64,000 bases of DNA from Dactylorhiza incarnata (taxonomy: Eukaryota; Streptophyta; Magnoliopsida; Asparagales; Orchidaceae): assembly GCA_033032865.1 (NCBI GenBank), contig JAWHQI010000064.1:2790001-2854000 (forward strand), written 5' to 3'. Positions 32,667 through 44,721 of this stretch are shown here, piece by piece. The position numbers and the translations under genes are program-made. The number at the start of each line of letters is the position of its first letter. Position 1 is the stretch's first letter. The notes below the pieces were generated by a model. The model saw nothing but the letters and a program-made list of their open reading frames with translations. It was not told where the DNA came from and searched no databases.

Positions 32667-35602
32667 GATGAGTCACAATAAAGAGGAGATTGACTTACCT
32701 TGAGGTTGTAGTCCTCTAACTAGTGTTGAATCCATAATAGTTGAGCACAACAACTACCTGCTGCAATGTACTCTGACTCAGCTGTGGACATTGCCACACT
32801 GGTTTGCTTTTTGCTGCTCCATGAGACCAGCCTCCTCCCTAGGAATTGACAGGTGCCACTTATGCTTTTCCTGTCCTCTTTGCATCCTGCAAAATCTGCA
32901 TCTGAGTAGCCTATCAGTTCAAAATCACTATTCCTAGGGTACCAAAGGCCATGATTCAGGCTTCCCTTGAGGTATCTCAAGATCCTCTTCACAGAGGTGT
33001 AGTGAGACTCCTTAGGGCAGGCCTGATACATAGCATAAACACATGTAGAATACATAATGTCTGGCCTACTAGCAGTTAAGTACAGCAGGGATCCAATGAT
33101 ACACCTGTACATGGACTCATCAAAGGCCTTCCCCTTTTCATCCTTGTCTAATGATACATTAGATCCCATGGGTGTCCTCATGGTGGAAGCAGACTCCATC
33201 CCAAATTTCTTGATGAGCTCCTTGGTGTACTTAGTCTGGGAGATGAAGATTCCATCCTCAGACTGTTTCACCTGGAGCCCAAGGAAATATTTGAGCTCAC
33301 CCATACTGCTCATCTCAAACTCCCCCTGCATTAGATTAGCAAATCTCTTGCAAAGGTTGTCATCAGTAGACCCAAAAATTATGTCATCAACATAAATTTG
33401 GACTAGGAGAATCTTTCCCCTTGTTTCCCTAAGAAATAATGTGCTATCTATCTTTTCCCTCAAGAACTTGTTCTTGATGAGAAAGTTAGACAAAGTCTCA
33501 TACTAAGCCCTTGGGGCTTGCTTAAGACCATACATGGCTTTCTTAAGAAAATAGACATGGGGAGTGAGAGTAGGATGGACAAAACCTGATGGCTGCTCTA
33601 CATATACTTCCTCTTTCAGATTTTCATTTAGGAATGCTGACTTGACATCCATCTGGTATACTTTGAAGCCTTTGTGGGCTGCATATGCAAGGAATAGCCT
33701 TATAGCCTCCAACCTTGCAACTGGGGCAAAAGTTTGATCAAAGTCAATCCCTTCCTCTTGCCTTTATCCCTTTGCGACAAGCCTTGCCTTGTTCTTGATG
33801 ATAGTTCCATTCTCATCCATCTTATTTCTGAAGATCCATTTGGTGCCAATGATGTTGTGTCCTTGTGGTCTTGGCACCAATTTACATACTTTGCATCTTT
33901 TGAATTTCAAAAGTTCTTCCTGCATTGCTTGGATCCAGAATGGATCCACATTGGCCTCTTCAAACTTCTTAGGCTCTACCTGTGACAGAAAACTGAGGAA
34001 CAAGGCCTCATTATGAGCTCTGCTCCTGGTTGTCACACCTTGCTGGACATTTCCAATAATCTGTTCCAAGGTATGATCCCTTAGATGTCTTGTAGCTGCA
34101 GGTAATCTGTGCTCTACTTGCTGAACTTCTTCCACTAGTTCAGCAGCTTCTTCAGCATCTTCAGCATCTTGCACCTCAGCTACTTCTTGAACTTCTGCAT
34201 CAGGATTTGCTTTACTGCTGCTAGAAGGTTCTTGTATGGATAGTTCTTCCATTGCTTCTTCAATTCCTGTCAAAACAGAAGAACTAGGCCAGCACTTGTA
34301 GATTAGGCTGGACTCATCAAACACTACATGCATGGACTCTTCAACAACATGGGTTTTCTTGTTATATACCATATAGGCTCTATTATGTGAGCTATATCCA
34401 AAAAGAATCCCCATGTTGCATTTTTCAGCAAACTTGGTTAATTGAGCTTTTCCATTGTTTAGAATGTAGCAATTAGATCCAAAGATCCTAAAGTATGAAA
34501 TTGTTGGTTGTTTGCCTTTCAAAATCTCATATGGGGTAATTCCATGATCTTTATTGATGGAAGCTCTATTGAGAACATAACAGGCATTATTGACTGCTTT
34601 AGCCCAGAAATATTCTAGGAGTGAAGAGTCACTAAGCAATGTTCTCCCAGCTTCAATCAATGATCTATTCCTCCTCTCAGCCACCCCATTTTGTTGTGGG
34701 GTCCTTGGGGAGGAAAATTCTTGAGTGATACCTAGTTCTTGACAGAACCTTGTCATGGCTTCAGATTGAAACTCTGTGCCATGGTCAGACCTAGTTCTGA
34801 CCACAGAACATTGCAAATCATTCTGAATGGCCTTGACATGGCTTATGAAGACATTTAGAGTATCAGTTTTCTTTCTAAGGAAAAATACCCATGTATATCT
34901 TGAGTGATCATCAACAATCACTAAGGTATACAACTTCCCTCCTAAGCTTTGAATTGGCATAGGACCAAACAAGTTCATGTGCAATAGATAAAGACATCTC
35001 TTAGTGTCTTTGGAGCCAATACTTTTAAAAGTGGCCCTTGTTTGCTTGCCCATTTGGCAAGCATGACATGGGCCATTTTTAACACATTTTAAATTAGGAC
35101 TATTTCTAACCAAGTTCTTAGAGAATAGTCTATGCATTGTGTTGTAGTTGATGTGGGCAAGTCTCTTGTTCCATTGAGCACATAGAGACTCACTCTCATC
35201 TGCTACAAGACATACAGGAGAGGAAAAAGATTTGCAGAAGAAATCTAAACAGTAAACATTTCCACTCCTAGTGCCTGAAAGAATGGTCTCCAAGTCATTA
35301 GACTTTTTGATGAGGCACTTAGCATTTTGAAATTCAATGGCATGGCCAAGATCACACAGTTGGCTTATGCTGATAAGGTTGTGTTGCAACCCTTCAACAT
35401 AAGCCACTTTTGTGAAGGAGACTATGCCATTAGTGATCATACCATAACCTCTGGTGACTCCCTTTTCTGATCCCCCAAAGATGACTTTGGGTCCATTCTT
35501 CACTGCTCTGTAATCTTGCAGTAAATCCTTTGTGCCAGTCATGTGTCTTAAGCACCCACTGTCCAAGTACCATATTTGATTGAGACTGGTACTTGAACTA
35601 CC
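32667..35602 (-). pseudogene. pol of element A, RNase H end deleted
   Basis: Protease, integrase and reverse transcriptase in one frame. Protease MDSGCLRHM near 35566; GAG-pre-integrase HINYNTMHRLF...CHACQMGKQ near 35160-35050; integrase core [23 protein letters not shown] (about 34975-34660); reverse transcriptase from WKLVPRPQ-like sequence near 33890, [11 protein letters not shown] near 33645 and YVDDIIFGS near 33390. Stops: TAA near 33764 (homologous to a Tyr in B), TAG near 33503 (Trp in B), and TAG at 35603-35605 just upstream of the protease. RNase H ends abruptly at the LTR fusion, losing its C-terminus. Confidence 0.88.
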
Positions 35603-35616
35603 CTACAAAGAAGGAT

Positions 35617-38148
35617 TTAATTATCCTTAGGATCCCAAAAAGTTTTGGGTCCTAGGACCCTACTAGTTTGATGAGATACTCTCATACTAGCTACACTCCT
35701 AGCAGGAAAGCTCTTCTTTGCATTAGGTATATTGGGGTTGTACCAACAATCTATGGCAAAGTGTCCCACCTTGCCACAACACCAACAATCATGATACTGT
35801 ATCTTCTTTTCTGAACACTTTTCTGAATTGGTACAGCACTGTGCACATGTTCAACAGAGGAGACTGCAGCATTCTCCTATCTCTTTCAGCAATAATCTGA
35901 CTGAAGGATAATTTGTGGACAGTCTTGCTGCTCTTTGTCCTGACAGCCTCAGCTTGCTTTGGCTTGGCAGCCATACAAGATCTGAAGGAATCAGACACTG
36001 AGCAGCAGGCCTTGTCAACAGATTTGACAGCAGTCTTGCTTTTTGCTGAAGCAAATTTTGAAATGCATGCATCCTTGTTCTTGACTGAAGGTGCTGAGGC
36101 ACCAAACACAAATGGTCCAGATTGGGCCATTTATGTTTCCTCATGGGGATCTTTCATTGCACTCAATCCCATGCCCTTTCTTTCACTATGGGAAGGAGTG
36201 TTTTCCTTCCTATAGGACCTTCCATTCTTCCAGTGACCACAAATGCTTTCATGGTCATACCTGTTGGAGGGAAGTGGCACCTTTTGAAAGGTGGTTTGAG
36301 GCATAGCCTTCTTCTTGCTTTTTACTCTACTCCCTTCTCCTACTTCCATCTTGTTGAATCCAGGTCCTCTCCAATTGGTTTGAGAGGAGAAGGTGTCAAT
36401 AAGGGGAAGCACTGATTTGGGCTTGGAGAATTGGGCCACCAGACACTTCTCTTTTTTAAGCTTTTCTTCAAGGTCCTTGATGACCTTGTTCATCAGGGAA
36501 ATAGTGCTTATTTGCACCATAGTTAACCTCTGTAAATGACTAATTTGTCTGCTCATCTGAGCCACAAGGGTGGTAGGTTCAGTGTTGACATCCTTAGTCA
36601 TTTTGATGGAAACAATTTCCTGGGCTTGCCTCTTGGCAAGCTTCTTGCTCTTCTTCAGAGCCTCCAAAAGAACACCATATTTTTCAATCAATTGATTGAG
36701 TTATTCCTCAGCTTCCATGCCCCTTCCATCAATTGATGGAGGTGCATCAGATTCTGGACTAGTCTCATAATCAGAAGAGTATATGGAATGAATTAATACC
36801 TGCTCATGTTCTGAATTATTGTGGCTGTCCTCATCTTCAGTTAGGGCCATCAACCCATGGTCATTGTGAATAACCCCATCCTCCTTTACATCACTGTCTG
36901 AATGTGATAGAGGGGCCCTGACTGCAATCCTGCCAACAGCAGGTTCTTCAACAGCAACCAGCCCAATGAGGGCTTCTTCCATTTCAGATTCTGATGAGTC
37001 AGAGTCTGATTCACTCCAGCTCTTCTTCTTCTTCTTTAGATAGAAATGATTTCTCTCCTTTCTTGCTTCTAGATTGATGAGCCTTCTTCTCATCCTTCTC
37101 TCTTCTCTTCACAGGGCAGTCAGCAATGACATGCCCAGGCTTGCTGCAGCAATAGCAAACAACTTTGGAAGAATTATGTTTTGAGTTAGACTCATACCTG
37201 TCACTTCTGGAGTGATGCTTTGACTCCTTGCTGTCCTCCTTGTTGTGATATGAGGAGGAAGGCTTGTTCCTCCATTGCTTCCTCCTCAACAGTTTTCTGA
37301 AGTGCCTTGTAAGAACAGCAATTTCTTCATCAGAAGAAGAGCAGCTTGATGAGCTAGGCTCAGAATCTTTTGGTTCAGCAGATCTTCTGGGAGGAAATTG
37401 AGCCTTCTCTCTCCTTCTTCTTGAGCTTTCAACCTTGAAGGCCAGGGAATTCTCCCTGGTATCACCCTTTGCCTTCTGCTCTTCTTTCTTCCTGGCAGTC
37501 AACTGCATTTCATAGGAGAGCAACTTTCCATAGAGAGTTTGGGGAGGAGTTTCAGTCAACTTAGCCACCTCCCTTATGACACATTTTTGTGTCCCAATCT
37601 CTTGTTAGAGATCTGATGAACTTATCATTCAGCTCATAATTTGTGAACACCCTCTCATAGGTTCTTAGTTCATTAATTATTCTAAAGAACCTTTCATAAC
37701 ACATGGAGATGCTCTCCTGCCCTTGCTGCCTGAAAGCTTTATATTCCTAATTGAGGAGTGACTTCCTGTCATTCCTCACATCTTCAGTCCCTTCCATATA
37801 CACTATCAGTGTATCCCACATCTCCTTAGCAGATCCACAGTGCACCAAATTTTGAAAAGTTGAGTCATCAATAGCATTGACTATGATATTTTGAGCCCTT
37901 TTATACATAGTAGCCAATGTTATCTCATCCTTGGTCATTTCAGTGTATGGTTTGCCTACTTGCCTGGTAGGATCAACAAAGGAGAGTTTTGTGATAATGA
38001 AGGGGCCTTCCTGAACAGTAATGTAGATTCTAGGGTCTGATGCTTCCATGTACAGCCTAACCCTCTGCTTCCATATGCCAAAGTTGGCTTTGTTACATAT
38101 GGGCAGTTTCATTGAGCTCATCTCCTTCTGCATTACACTGGAGGCCAT
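35617..38148 (-). pseudogene. gag of element A (several breaks)
   Basis: Sirevirus-like long Gag. ATG 38148 begins the UBN2-like capsid region (SSMKLPICNKANFGIWKQRVRLYM), cut by TAG at 37747. Then come the zinc knuckle CYCCSKPGHVIADC near 37120-37160, a Ser/Glu-rich section with TAA at 36701, a coiled-coil stretch (LLEALKKSKKLAKRQAQEI...LKNKVIKDLEE type, 36690-36440), TAA at 36131, and a second knuckle-like CCGKVGHFAIDC near 35750-35790 in a shifted frame. The end WDPKDN with TAA at 35617 lies just before pol in another frame. Element B shares the TAA at 36701 and the frameshift near 35865. Confidence 0.83.
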
Positions 38149-38214
38149 TGGGTTTTGACTAGACAGTACCTTTTAGGATCTGGTCAGACTATTAAGTCCT
38201 TCTTGACCAACCTA

Positions 38215-38226
38215 CCTCTGATACCA
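38215..38226 (-). other. Primer-binding site of element A
   Basis: TGGTATCAGAGG on the minus strand, two bases from the LTR at 38229; initiator tRNA-Met type. Confidence 0.9.
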
Positions 38227-38228
38227 CT

Positions 38229-39976
38229 TGAAAGAATATTAGGTTTGCAGTCTAAATCACCTAGAGGGGGGGGGGGGGGGGGGGTGAATAGGTCTTTTTG
38301 ATTTTCCTCTAAGCACCCTAGCTTATTTCTGATTTCTGGTTTAAGCAAATGATCAACCACACAGAAAGCACACAAGTATGTATAGAGGTTCCTCAAGACA
38401 GGGTGTCTTGAGTAGTCCTCTTTCCCCCTTCACCTTTCTAACAATGTATTAGACAAGGCCAACTCCTCCAAACTCGGCTCAAAAGAGCTTACAACACAGA
38501 TCCCTCAGGATCTCTCAGGTTTTCTCAAACCCTACCTCAGGCACAACAGCCCTACAACTCAGATCAGCTCCTGATCCTACAGCTCAGACCTCAGTAGGTC
38601 CTACAACTCAGACCACAACAGGTCCTTCCTCAAGCTAAACAGCCCTACCTCAGATCAGCTCCTGATCCTACAGCTCAGACCTCAGCAGGTCCTACAACTT
38701 AGAGGATTCCTCCTCCTATAGCTCAGGCAATGAAGCCCTACAACTCAGATCAAAAGATACTACACTCAGGCCTTCAGCCCTACACTCAGAACCCTCAGGT
38801 TCCTACAAACTCAGACCAAAAGGTCTTACAACTCAGGCAAAATGCCCTACATAAAATTGGTTTAGAAATATTCTACAGTAGAGGAACTCTCCCGTAGATC
38901 TTGCACGGTCTGTGCTTCCTGTAGCTGAAGATGTTGAATACAGCCACAACTTGATCTTCTTCTTCAATAGAGTGATGGAAGATCACCTTGCCCCTCCTGG
39001 TGGAGGAGCTATCTTCTTCTCTCGATTTCTTCTTCTCTTTCAGGGAGCAGGAAGAAAATCGTGAGCAGCAGCCGTCAATGGCGAATGGAGATTTTGCACG
39101 CAATCGGTCGTTGTTAGAAAATGCCCTAACACTTTCTTTTATACTTCTTTTCATCTTCAACGGCTCTAATTTGATCTCCCAAGAAGTATGGGAGAGATCG
39201 GTGGTCCCCTATAGCTTTTCTGCAAATTGCCCTAGCCGCAGGTCCCGCCGCCCTACTTTTCCGTAGAGAAGGTCTGCGCTCGACGAACGCGCTACACTCT
39301 GCGTTCGACAAACTTGTCAAACTCCGCGTTCGACGATTTTGTCAAACTCTGCGTTCGACGATCTCGCCAAGCTCTGCGTTCGACGATCTTGACTTGTCTC
39401 TGCGTTCGACGAACGACACTCTGCGTTCGACGATCGGCACTGTTTCTGCGTTCGACGATCTGCACTGTCTCTGCGTTCGACGATCTGCCAAGTCTCAGCT
39501 GTTTCTTCAATCTCGTCTCAGCGGTCGACGAACAGTGTTCTGTGTTCGACGAACGACACTCTGCGTTCGACGAACACGCCAATTATGCCTTCTCAGCGGC
39601 TCCTTCTTTGGTCTCGTCTCAGCGGTCGACGAACATAGTCCTTCGTTCGACGAACGGCCTTCTGCGTTCGACGAACACGCTGATTCTCAGCGTTTGAAGA
39701 ACTTATCAGCGGAGACACCTTCTTCTCAGCGAATCCGCTGAGACGGCTCCTCGTCTCAGCGGTTTTGACCCCTCTGTCTCAGCGATTCTGCTGAGACAAA
39801 TCTTCATCTCTTTGTAGATGATTTCTCACATCTAAGGGCTTGTTTGGCCCTTACTCTTGAGTCACCTAAGCCTGTTTGACTTACAAAAACAAAGCTTTAT
39901 CAAATACAATATGTCCTTAGTATTGAGAGTGATGTCTCTTCAAATCAAGGTACTATTGAGGGCAATATACCCAACA
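38229..39976 (-). repeat. 5' LTR of element A (1748 bp)
   Basis: TGAAAGAATATTAGG...ATACCCAACA. Contains a 19-G run (38266-38284), CTACAACTCAGACC-type repeats (38560-38840), a minus-strand TATA box (39136-39143) and, upstream of it, about 500 bases of GTTCGACGAAC and CCGCTGAGACG words (39280-39800). An inverted CTCAGCGAATCCGCTGAG lies near 39737. Confidence 0.92.
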
Positions 39977-41945
39977 CCTTGAACTTCTTGAATGCTTTAA
40001 AGGCAAGAAAAATCCTTATAGCTTCAAGTCTAGCAACAGGAGCAAAGGTTTGATCAAAATCAATTCTTTCTTCCTGAGAATATCCTTGGGCTACTAATCT
40101 TGCTTTATTTCTGACTATGATGCCTTGATCATCTAGCTTGTTCCTGAAGACCGACTTGGTGCCAATGACTGGATGGCCTTTTGGTTTTGGAACCAAATCC
40201 CAAACCTTATTCCTTTCAAATTGGTTGAGCTCCTCTTGCATTGCAAGAATCCAGTTTGGATCTTGTTCTGCATCTTTTATGGTTTGAGGTTCAACTTGTG
40301 ATAGGAAACAAGTGTGCATCTGATTTTGGTGTAGTTGATGCCTTGTTTGAACACCTGCTGAAATATCTCCAATGACTTGAGATATTGGATGATCTCTAAC
40401 TATGATGTGGTCAACAGTTGGAGTTGGTTCAGCAATAGTTTCCACTTGAGGAATTTGATCAGCTGTCACTTGATTTGAATTATCAGCAAGATCTGGATTA
40501 TCCTCTTCTTCACTGTCTTCAATTATTTCATTTGATGGAATTAGTGATTCTTCATTCTGTAGATTTAGTCCATTTAGCTCTTCACATAAAGCTGGTACCT
40601 GCAAAGTATGTTTGGTAGAGGTGGTGTTCCTCTCCTCATTTAACATATTAGATTCATCAAAGGATACATGCATGGACTCTTCTATCTTAAGAGTTGATTT
40701 GTTGTAAACTCTATATGCTTTACTAGAAAGAGAATATCCAAAGAATATACCTTCAGTAGATTTTGTTTCAAATTTCTTGAGATACTTCTTATCATTGTTA
40801 TGCACATAACATTTACATCCAAATATCTTAAAATAGTTAACCTTAGGCTTTTTATTCTTAAGTAATTCATAGGGAGTTTTACCCTTAAGCTTATGTATCA
40901 GGCTTCTGTTCAACACAAAATTTGTTGTGTTCACTGTCTCTGCCCAAAAAGAGAGTGGCAAGTGAGCATCAACAAGCAATGTAGTTGCTGATTCAATAAG
41001 TGTTCTATTTTTCCTTTCAGCTACCCCATTTTGTTGAGGAGTTCTAGGAGCAGAGAAACACTGCCCGATCCCTTCTTTTCCACAGAATTCTCTCATCAGA
41101 AGATATTCAAACTCAGTGCCATGATCACTTCTAATCAATGCAACTAGAGTAGAGTACTCAATCTTGATGGACCTGAGAAAGTCTGTCAGAACACTGAAGG
41201 TGTCAGACTTGTTCCTAAGAAAGAACACCCAAGTGAATCTTGAGAAGTCATCTACAATAACTAGAGAGTAATGCTTCCCTCCCTGACTTTGTATTGCAGT
41301 GGGTCCAAAGAGATCCAAATGCAGTAAGTACAAAATCCTAGGTGAATCACTCTTGGATAAAGATTTAAAACTACTCTTGGTCTGCTTACCTAGTTGACAA
41401 GCCCTGCAGAGTCCTTCCTTCTTGTATGAATCAGAAGGCAGTCCTCTAACAAAATTGTCCTTAGAAAGCTTAGATATAGTTCTAAGGTTAATATGTCTAA
41501 GCCTTTTATGTCATAATTCATTTGTTTTACTTATAGAATTAAATAAACAAATATCTGAGTTGGCAGAGTCAAAATTGACTAAATAAATGTTTCCATGTCT
41601 AATACCAGATAATACATTTATGTTTTTATTATTGGTAATAAGACATAAGGAGTGGTTAAAAGTTACCTGATAACCTTCATCACATAACTGGCTTATGCTG
41701 ATGAGGTTGTGCTTCAGACCCTTGACATAAGCTACTTCTTTGAAGGTGACTGCTCCAACTTTGATCTGTCCATAACCTTTGGTTTGTCCACATTTGGAGT
41801 CTCCAAAGATCACTTTGGGTCCAAGCCTTGCCTTGTAGTTGCTTAGGTTGGCCTTGTTTCCTGTCATATGCTTTGAGCACCCACTATCCAAGTACCATTG
41901 TTCTTTTATATTTGGATAGCCCTCTACCTGCAAAATAGAAAACAT
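39977..41945 (-). pseudogene. Protease, integrase and reverse transcriptase start of element C
   Basis: Pol begins at ATG 41945, five bases after the gag stop and in another frame. The protease motif WYLDSGCSKHMTG lies near 41895. A TGA at 41509-41511 replaces the Trp expected before HKRLRHIN. Integrase follows with CRACQLGKQ near 41400, LDLFGP near 41322, RSDHGTEF near 41130 and [10 protein letters not shown] near 41015. The reverse transcriptase N-terminal part ([16 protein letters not shown]...[13 protein letters not shown]) runs to the element A insertion at 39977. Apart from the one stop the frame is intact, making this the best preserved pol in the window. Confidence 0.88.
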
Positions 41946-41946
41946 T

Positions 41947-42588
41947 CTAGTTGTTCTTGACCCAGACTACCTTGGCTCCTTTTGTTTTTCCACAAAATTC
42001 TGAAATGAAAGACATCTCAGGTTGATCCTTATAACCTTGTGGATGATATCTCCTTGGAGGAATTATCCACTTAGTAAAAGGATTCTTAGTATATTGAGAA
42101 TAAGAATTCTTCTGAAATTCAGTACATTTTTCGTTCGACGAATTCTGGTGAGTTCGTCGACCGTCGTTCGACGAAGTGAAGTGCTTTCGTCGAGCGCCGT
42201 TCGAATAATAACTGTACTGAAAATCTGTCTTCAGAGTTCGTCGATCTTCGTTCGACGAATTCTGTTGAATTCCTTTATTCTTAATATTCTTGCTTGAAAT
42301 ATTCTTACTAACATCTACTACCTCTTTGTTCTTAGCAGAAATGAATTTTACTGGTGTAGATAAGATATTTTTCTTAATAAGATGTGACTCACTTGATGAT
42401 GCACACAAGCCCAGTTTGCCACTTAGTCTGGCATTCACTTGCTTGTGATGTCCATCAGTTTGATACTTCTCCTATTGAGGGATTCTTCAAACTTCTTAGC
42501 TTCAGACAACTTGTTCTCAATGAGAACAATGTGTTCTCTGGTGGCAGCCAAATCTTTCTTAAGATTGACATTTTCTTCACTTAGGTGG
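41947..42588 (-). pseudogene. C-terminal gag of element C
   Basis: End of Gag after the element B insertion, open from 42588 to TAG 41947-41949. It contains LIKKNILSTPVKFISAKNKEV, also found at the left edge of element 1, then a Ser/Asn/Arg-rich segment and the closing KGAKVVWVKNN typical of Sirevirus-like Gag before pol. Part of the coding sequence (42127-42260) is built from the GTTCGACGAAC palindrome and encodes repeats such as SSNEDRRT, SSNDGRRT and SSNEKC. Confidence 0.82.
42127..42260. repeat. GTTCGACGAAC-type words within C gag coding sequence
   Basis: TTCGTTCGACGAATTC, GAGTTCGTCGACCGTCG, CGTTCGACGAAG, TTTCGTCGAGCGCCG, GAGTTCGTCGATC and TTCGTTCGACGAATTC lie within 134 bases on the coding strand of gag. 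They are the same word set as in the LTR U3 arrays, here translated in frame. Confidence 0.75.
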
Positions 42589-44319
42589 TGAAAGAATATT
42601 AGGTTTGTAGTCTAAATCATCTAGAGGGGGGGGGGGGGGGGGGGTGAATAGGTCTTTTTGATTTTCCTCTAAGCACCCTAGCTTATTTTTGATTTCTGGT
42701 TTAAGCAAAAGATCAACCACACAGAAAGCACACAAGTATGTATAGAGGTTCCTCAAGACAGGGTGTCTTGAGTAGTCCTCTTTCCCTCTTCACATTTCTA
42801 ACAATGTGTTAGACAATGCCAACTCCTCCAAACTCGGCTCAAAAGAGCTTACAACACAGATTCCTCAGGATCTCTCAGGTTTTCTCAAACCCTACCTCAG
42901 GCACAGCAGCCCTACAACTCAGATCAGCTCCAGATCCTACAGCTCAGACCTCAACAGGTCCTACAACTCAGACCACAACAGGTCCTACCTCAGGCTAAAC
43001 AGCCCTACCTCAGATCAGCTCCTGATCCTACAGCTCAGACCTCAGCAGGTCCTACAACTCAGAGGATTCCTCCTCCTACAGCTCAGGAAATGAAGCCCTA
43101 CAACTCAGATCAACAGATCATACACTCAGGCCTTCAACCCTACACTCAGAACCCTCAGGTTCCTACAAACTCAGACCAAATGGTCTTACAGCTCAGGCAA
43201 AATGCCATACAAAAAATTGATTTAGAATTATTCTACAGTAGAGGTACTCTCCTGTAGATCCTGCACAGATTGTGCTTCCTGTAGCTGAAGATGTTGAATA
43301 CAACCACAACTTGATCTTCCTCTTCAATAGAGTGATGGAAGATCACCTTGCCCATTCTGGTGGAGGAGCTATCTTCTCCTCTCGGTTTCTTCTTCTCTTT
43401 CAGGGAGCAGGAAGAAAGTCGATAGCAGCAGCAACCGTCAATGGCGAATGGAGATTTTTCACGCAATCGGCCGGGGCTTAGAAAATGCCCTAACACTTTC
43501 TTTTATACTTCTTTTCATCTTCAATGCCTCTAATTTGATTTCCCAAGAAGTATGGGAGAGATCGGTGGTCCCCTGTAGCTTTTCTGCAACTTGCCCTAGC
43601 CGCAGGTCCCGCTGCCCTACTTATCTGTAAAGAAGGTCTGCATTCGACGAACCTGCTTCACTCTGCGTTCGACGAACCTGCTTCACTCTGCGTTCGACGA
43701 ACCTGCTTCATTCTGCGTTCGACGAATAGACTATTGTCTGCAGTTTCTTCTATCTCGTCTCAGCGGTCGACGAACTTTGTCCTGCGTTTGACGAACGGCT
43801 CTCTGCGTTCGATGAATACGCCCTTTGTGCCTTCTCAGCAGCTCCTTCTCTGGTCTCATCTCAGCGGTCGACAAACAGTGTTCTGTGTTCGACGAACGAC
43901 ACTCTGCGTTCGACGAACACGCCAATTATGCCTTCTCAGCGGATCCTTCTTTGGTCTCGTCTCAGCGGTCGACGAACTTAGTCCTGCGTTCGACGAATGG
44001 CCTTCAGCGTTCAACGAACACGCTGATTCTCAGTGTTTGAAGAACTTATCAGCGGAGACACCTTCTTCTCAGCGGATCCCCTGAGACGGCTCCTCGTCTC
44101 AGCAGTTTAGACCCTTCGTCTCAGCGGTTCTGCTGAGACAAATCTTCATCTCCTTGTAGATGATATCTTCATATCTAAGGGCTTGTTTGGCCCTTACTCT
44201 TGAGTCACCTAAGCCTGTTTGACTTACAAAAACAAAGCTTTATCAAATAAAATATGTCCTTAGTATTGAGAGTGATGCCTCTACAAATCAAGGTACTATT
44301 GAGGGCAATATACCCAACA
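42589..44319 (-). repeat. 3' LTR of element B (1731 bp)
   Basis: TGAAAGAATATTAGG...ATACCCAACA. Holds a 19-G run (42626-42644), CTACAACTCAGACC-type repeats (42905-43190), a minus-strand TATA box (43500-43507) and the palindrome array (43645-44130). Confidence 0.92.
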
Positions 44320-44690
44320 ATCTCCCCCTATTTGAAGAGGCAAAACATTCCCAATGCTAAGGTACATTAACAACAAAAACATATTGCAATAAATGATCTG
44401 TAGCATGGGCCCTAACACCCTAGGCATTTGCCCTATCTAGCATTGGCCTATCCTAAGCATTGGCCCTATCTCCCCCTTTCTGGTTTCTTCAACCTTTAAC
44501 CTTCTATGGATAGGGAGGCAACATCTATTGATCCTTTTGGATCAACTTATAGGACAAGCTATACATTCTTAGCATTTGCCATCTCCCCCTCAATCTGAGC
44601 AGGGAATTTGCTCCCCCTCAAATAGAGAGCAATTTTCTGAAATAGTAGAACTTGTTCAATTTGAACAACCCATTCTAGCTCCCCCTCAAT
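44320..44690 (-). other. Multiple polypurine tracts of element B
   Basis: CTCCCCCT-type tracts at about 44321, 44470, 44581, 44610 and 44680 read as AGGGGGAG on the element strand. Repeated purine tracts before the 3' LTR are a known Sirevirus feature. The first touches the LTR and is the likely primer. Confidence 0.75.
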
Positions 44691-44721
44691 GTGAGTACTA
44701 TTCTACACTCAACATTCCTAG

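Larger units (their letters stand above)
31270..39976 (-). mobile_element. Element A: Sirevirus-like copia element nested in C, TSD CCTTG
   Basis: Minus-strand copy inserted in the reverse transcriptase of C. CCTTG stands on both sides (31265-31269 and 39977-39981). The 5' LTR (38229-39976) is complete. The 3' LTR (31270-32666) is truncated and fused directly to pol, so about 350 bases of LTR and about 600 bases of pol end and polypurine region are missing relative to element B. Gag and pol are otherwise present with scattered stops and shifts. Confidence 0.93.
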
